NCBI GenBank assembly: GCA_025331445.1
Contig: JAIWNE010000056.1
Coordinates: 124,001 to 188,000 of the forward strand
DNA: 64,000 nucleotides
Direction of reading: 5' to 3'
From: Blakeslea trispora
Taxonomy: Eukaryota; Mucoromycota; Mucoromycetes; Mucorales; Choanephoraceae
Shown: positions 59,832-64,000 of the stretch, in pieces
Position numbering within the stretch: the first letter of the stretch is position 1
How the letters are laid out: each line of letters starts with the position of its first letter
Translations under genes and position numbers: made by a program
The notes under the pieces: generated by a model
What the model was told of the DNA's origin: nothing
Database searches by the model: none
Seen by the model: only the letters and a program-made list of their open reading frames with translations

Positions 59832-62245
59832 TTATTTTTTGTGTTTGACTTTGATTACTTGAACCTTACCTTTTCTAGCAGCTTCTACCATTTTCACAAG
59901 TAATAAACACATGTTGCACTTGATCTGAACAGGTACTTCACTGTTCTCTAAACATACATCATCCACCAATACTTGTAAGAATGTTCGTAATTCAGGCTTT
60001 TCTTGAGAGCCATCTTCAGTTGGGTTGATAGCGAGGTTGACAGTAGGTTCTGCATTAGCAAGTGGTAAAACTATAAACAAATGAGTAAAGTGAACCACTC
60101 TATTTCTCGCTTTCTTTTTTTGTGTGTGTGTATACCTTGTTCCCATACAGATTTAACATCGACATCCGAGAAAATCAAAATTAAAGCCATAACACCATCA
60201 TTCTTTAAAATAGGAAAAGTAGATGTACGAACAAGTTCCATAACAGGATCTACAATGTGAGCATCCATCATCTTTGCCTTTAGTGCCGCATTGTCTTTTT
60301 GAACCCAAACAGTTTTCACTAAATTAGTCAAAATACGAGTTGCCTCACTCTTTGCTGCCACATCGTCTACACGCTTGATAAACAAAGTGACAAGCGATAA
60401 ACTATCTCCTTCAACTACTCGCTTACAATTCTCGACTATTTTTTAAAAGAAAAGGCAAGTCAATAAGAATAGATGTCAATCATTGTATTCTTTCTCTCTC
60501 TTTCTCTCTCTTTCTCTCTCTCTCTTTGCTTACAATTGCCTGCACAAAGTAATTTGATGATACCAATCGTCAAAAATTGGTTTCTCTTCAACATGTCCTT
60601 AGATTCGTTCAGCATAGGAGATACAATGCTTATACAATCATCATCTTCAATAACAGCCTTGTTAGATGCAGGAAGACACAAATGCTTTAAACATCCCAAG
60701 ATGGCATATTGGAAAGTAGCATTTTCAGTCTTCTTGAATAGATCAAGCAACAATTTCGACAAGTTATACTTTTCAACCAGTTCAATACAATGTTGATCTA
60801 ATGACAACAGGTAAGAAAAAAAAAAACTATGCTTATAAAACAAACTTTGGCATTTTACCTGTTCTAGCTAGATTTCCTAAAATATAAACTGCACATTGAT
60901 GAACTGCTTCTGATTCGCTCTTGGCCATAGTCAGAAACTTTGATAATAACTGTTGATTGTTGTATAATGTATCCATTTTAGAATCTGTGGATGTTGCACA
61001 AATGGTGATTTTGCTGATTGTCTTTCGGATGTCTTCTAATTTGTCCTCGTCTTCCTTTTCATCCACATCTAATTTTGCATTTTCCAAGAAATCAAGCAGG
61101 GTATCTAATGCTCCCATATCAATGATTTCATTTTCAAGGTTATCTAAAGAAATAACCCCCCATCAAGATTTTTTTTAGTTGTTTTTTCTTTCTTTCTTTA
61201 AAGCAAACACTTACCATCATCCATGATTAACTGTAATAAAGTATCTGCCAAGTTTTCCAAATTATTCAATTCATCTACGTATTCACCTGAACTGTACAGA
61301 TGCTTGATCATGGTCATATAAGTTCTTACAGTAGAAGGATCCGAAATGTGTTTACGAGCAATCTCTAAGATATAAATAAAGTATATAAGATAACCTTTTT
61401 TTCTTCTTTCTGTCTAATGCTATCACCTACCTTCGGAAACCAAGTTATCAATGACTTTAATTGCCATAGTGATCGTTCCATCGTCTTCGACATCGGGCTT
61501 GATTAATCCAACAAGGCTCTTTGCAGCACCACTTTCAGCAATCTCAATCTGAATAGGAGCTATAGAGAGAGAAATTCATAAGTGACCATGGAGTCAGTAT
61601 GTGATCTCTCCTACAAGCTTGTACTGTACCATATTCCATACTACTGTTCAAGTAAAATCCACATACAGTACGTATCAAGTCTACTCGATCACTGATTAAA
61701 TAAGAAGCAACAGTAGTGACAATATTTGCCTCCTTGACATGTCTTCTATTGGATTCTAAGGCATTTGATTTGAGATTGGCTTCATTTTCTTTTAAATAAG
61801 CTTTTCTTTACCATGATCAAAGCAAAGGTTGCCTAGTACTCGTAGTGCCTGAATTTGAAAATCAGGTTGATTCCCAGAAGCATTTTCCAAAAGGATCGAT
61901 AGACTCTTCACTAAGCCAACTTCACCTAAAGGTGTACGTAAAGAAGCTACAAAAGAGTACTTTTTGGTACACTATTTCAATTGAAGATAACAATAAACAC
62001 TCGAAAAAAAAGTCTTACGTGTTCGTAAGGCATCAGCTAAAGTTTTGCAGGAAGTTGTTGCTGATTTCCAATCTTGTTGTTGTTGAAGAACGATCTGTTG
62101 AATGCATTCAACAGATGAGACAACAATGTCATCTTGAACTTGAAATGAAGGTCAACATCCACTTGTGCATAAAGAATTGAGCAAATTATCTACCTCCTTC
62201 TATATTGCTTAGCTTAGCTTCGAGTTCAGAAGTTGAAATATCCAT
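59832..62245 (-). CDS. SmgGDS/RAP1GDS1-like armadillo-repeat protein
   Basis: About ten exons on the minus strand between start codon 62243-62245 (MDISTSELEAKLSNIEG) and the stop at 59832. The protein is made of armadillo repeats: DFQIQALRVLGNLCFD, YLISDRVDLIRTVCGFYLNS, HQCAVYILGNLARTG, FQYAILGCLKHLCLPASNKA and KSEATRILTNLVKTV. The order of repeats and the N-terminal SVECIQQIVLQQQQDW fit the Rap1 GTPase-GDP dissociation stimulator family, which binds prenylated small GTPases of the Rho/Rap type. The C terminus is Lys-rich (RKGKVQVIKVKHKK). A minus-strand CT/AG microsatellite lies in an intron near 60490-60530. Fungal members may act in Rho/Cdc42 signalling; that is family inference. Confidence 0.75.
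60488..60528. repeat. CT-rich microsatellite in intron
   Basis: TTTCTCTC-type simple repeat inside an intron of the armadillo gene, next to the acceptor side as read on the minus strand's donor end. Confidence 0.8.
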
Positions 62246-63388
62246 ATTACAACAGTAATGAAGAAAAAGAAAAACACAAACTATAAATTGACTTTTGAGA
62301 AATAAAGTAATGTTACACATTCAGCAGACAACACGCTTTATTCACTTTAAACGTCCACCTATAAAGACATACTAAATTCGATTTCAAAAGCGAGGCACAA
62401 GAGTTAGTATTGAGACTATGTCGTTTATGACGCCAAATATATAAAAAAAAATTACTTGATAATGACAATCTGCAGTTGCTCTTCTTTCCAGAGTCACCTT
62501 GACAGATTTGTTTGATTGATTTTCATGTGAAGCTATAAAGTCAAAATTGTATTTAGTATCATTTGTTATCTACAAGCCATGTAAGGGCAAATACCAGCGT
62601 ATCATATTTTTTAACAAACAAACAAACAAAACCAAAAAAAGGAAACCCTTTCATATGCTTGTTTGCAACTATTGACTGTAGTCAAAGTTTTTTTTTTTAT
62701 CTTGGAAAACAATATGCCCTATTGTTACTATTGTTTCCTATAGAGAATTATGCTAGCTAAACGATTCAACGACTTCACTTGTAATTAAAATAAGAACCAA
62801 TAGAGTATGAGCGAGTTTAGTGGTACAACAGAGCACTCTAAATAACAATAAAGGGTATTGCTTAGATTGTTGTGCAAACAAATAGACACCTCGTAACTGA
62901 CATTACACACAGTACATTTAACAGGTTCATATAAAGGACACCCTGTGAATACATTAACTAAAGAAGAAAACCGAAAGAAGAAAGAAAGAGAGAGAGAGAG
63001 AGTAAAAAAAGAGTCAAATGTAGTTACTTATGAGTAAGTAGGGTCTATGCTCAACCAAGAAAGATGATGGCAAGAAACCTATTGAAATAACAATAAAAAA
63101 AAAGACAGCGTTAAAAGAATGCTATCATTCTAAATGATTTCAATTGAAACGGATTTTCTTGAAATAACATAAAGACCAAGAAATGATCAATTCAGGGCAA
63201 TCAATTTTTATTTCTTTTTACTAGTTTGGTATGAAATTGACAACAAAGAGAAGTTTTCTCTCAATCAAAACATATCTACGCATTCTTTGAATCTCTAAAT
63301 ATAAAGTAAATCACTCTCTCCCCCTCTCCTCTTCCTTTCCATTTTATCGTCTTCTTTTCCTTTTTTTTTCTTGTTTTTTGATATCAAG
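62246..63388. promoter_or_regulatory. Divergent intergenic region
   Basis: About 1.1 kb between the armadillo gene and the secreted-protein gene, very AT-rich, with an AG run near 62980-63001. The last 70 bp before 63389 are CT/T-rich. No gene seen. Confidence 0.45.
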
Positions 63389-64000
63389 ATGCGTTCAATT
63401 ATTGCTATTTCTGCTGCTGTAGCCCTTTTGTTTACAGTCTCCGCTAATGACAATGCCGACTTCATTGCTCTCAATTTCGCTGATCAAGTGATTGCCCCTA
63501 TTGAATTAACCAGAAGCTTTGCCGCCTTCCGCTGGACAGGAGCTCAGGCTCAAGCCAAGGAGACATTCAGATTGAAGTTTGATAAGAAGACTCAGATTCA
63601 AGTGACCGATTACAAGAACCGTGGTGATAGCTTTGAAGTGTTTGATAACGGTATCTCTCTTGGAAAGACCTCTGAAGTCGAGGATGCTAAAGATGAAAAT
63701 GTGTTTGCCTCTACTCCTGAAGAAGCCATTAAAGATGAACGTTTCAGTCAAGGTATCTTTGAATTAAGTGAAGGTGAACACGAAATCACTATTAAGGCTA
63801 CAGGTCCCTATGAGGCTGGTACTGCTGCCATCCGTATCCTTGATGAAGAGATGAAAACCAGCAGTAAGAAGCATGGCAAGAAGGATGATGATAAGGAAGA
63901 TGACAAGGATGGTGACAAGGATGGCGATAATGATGCTGACAAGGATGGTGAAAAGAAAGATGACGATAATGATGCCGACAAGAAGGATGATGACAAGGAC
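63389..64000 (+). CDS. Secreted protein with acidic Asp/Lys-rich tail (3' end outside window)
   Basis: Open frame of 204 codons running off the window, no intron so far. A signal peptide (MRSIIAISAAVALLFTVSA) is followed by about 130 residues of probable beta-sandwich: FRLKFDKKTQIQVTDYKNRG, DSFEVFDNGISLGKTSEV and GEHEITIKATGPYEAGTAAI. The pattern VTDYxxxGDSFEVFDNGxSLGxTS occurs in several bacterial and fungal secreted proteins of unknown role. From about residue 155 the protein becomes almost only Asp, Lys and Gly, with DKDGDKDGDNDADKDG-like runs. Such a tail might bind calcium or cell-wall polymers, or be a flexible stalk. I do not recognise the family with certainty. Confidence 0.83.
   Translation, partial: MRSIIAISAAVALLFTVSANDNADFIALNFADQVIAPIELTRSFAAFRWTGAQAQAKETFRLKFDKKTQIQVTDYKNRGDSFEVFDNGISLGKTSEVEDAKDENVFASTPEEAIKDERFSQGIFELSEGEHEITIKATGPYEAGTAAIRILDEEMKTSSKKHGKKDDDKEDDKDGDKDGDNDADKDGEKKDDDNDADKKDDDKD

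Overview
The window is nuclear DNA of a filamentous fungus, most likely of the Mucoromycota (Mucorales-like). It is AT-rich. Genes are split by many short introns of about 45-80 nt with GTAAGT-like donors and plain AG acceptors. Long T/CT tracts lie directly before many start codons. Fungal genes such as chitin synthase, DSC complex subunit 3 and MGM101 confirm the kingdom. The species is not determined. Almost every gene had to be assembled from several exons; boundaries below were chosen by reading frame, splice consensus and family motifs.

Layout. 0-9 kb: a casein kinase I end (cut by the window edge), a GGA-type clathrin adaptor, a Dsc3-like Golgi ubiquitin-ligase subunit, a small membrane protein possibly of the promethin type, a TTC27/Emw1 TPR protein and a small disordered protein. 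9.5-19.1 kb: Nhp2, a secreted protein of three cysteine modules, Rlp7, then ARF1 followed at once by its Glo3-type GTPase-activating protein, methionine aminopeptidase 1, and Mgm101 (mitochondrial nucleoid). 19.4-23.5 kb: a full-size ABCB transporter with an apparent one-base frameshift near its N terminus. 25.8-34.3 kb: valyl-tRNA synthetase, D-serine dehydratase, and a membrane-anchored protein with eight approximately 29-residue repeats and three Nab2/ZC3H14-type CCCH zinc fingers. 36.8-46.6 kb: a Rab11/Ypt3 GTPase and the giant Gcn1. 46.7-55.3 kb: Coq8, two GST-fold paralogues on opposite strands, and a chitin synthase. 55.3-59.1 kb: a transposon graveyard with a broken Tc1/mariner transposase, a frameshifted 3' LINE fragment and a 650-bp Tc1-like element with intact terminal inverted repeats. 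59.8-64 kb: a SmgGDS-like armadillo protein and the start of a secreted acidic-tailed protein.

Functional links. Several genes serve the Arf/Golgi pathway: ARF1, its GAP, the Arf effector GGA, Dsc3 and possibly Rab11. Nhp2, Rlp7 and Emw1 bear on ribosome biogenesis or wall integrity; Gcn1 and ValRS bear on translation and amino-acid sensing; Coq8 and Mgm101 are mitochondrial.

The strongest candidate for something undescribed is the membrane-anchored repeat plus CCCH protein at 32.1-34.3 kb, which could tether poly(A) RNA to a membrane. I recognised no tRNA, rRNA or CRISPR array.
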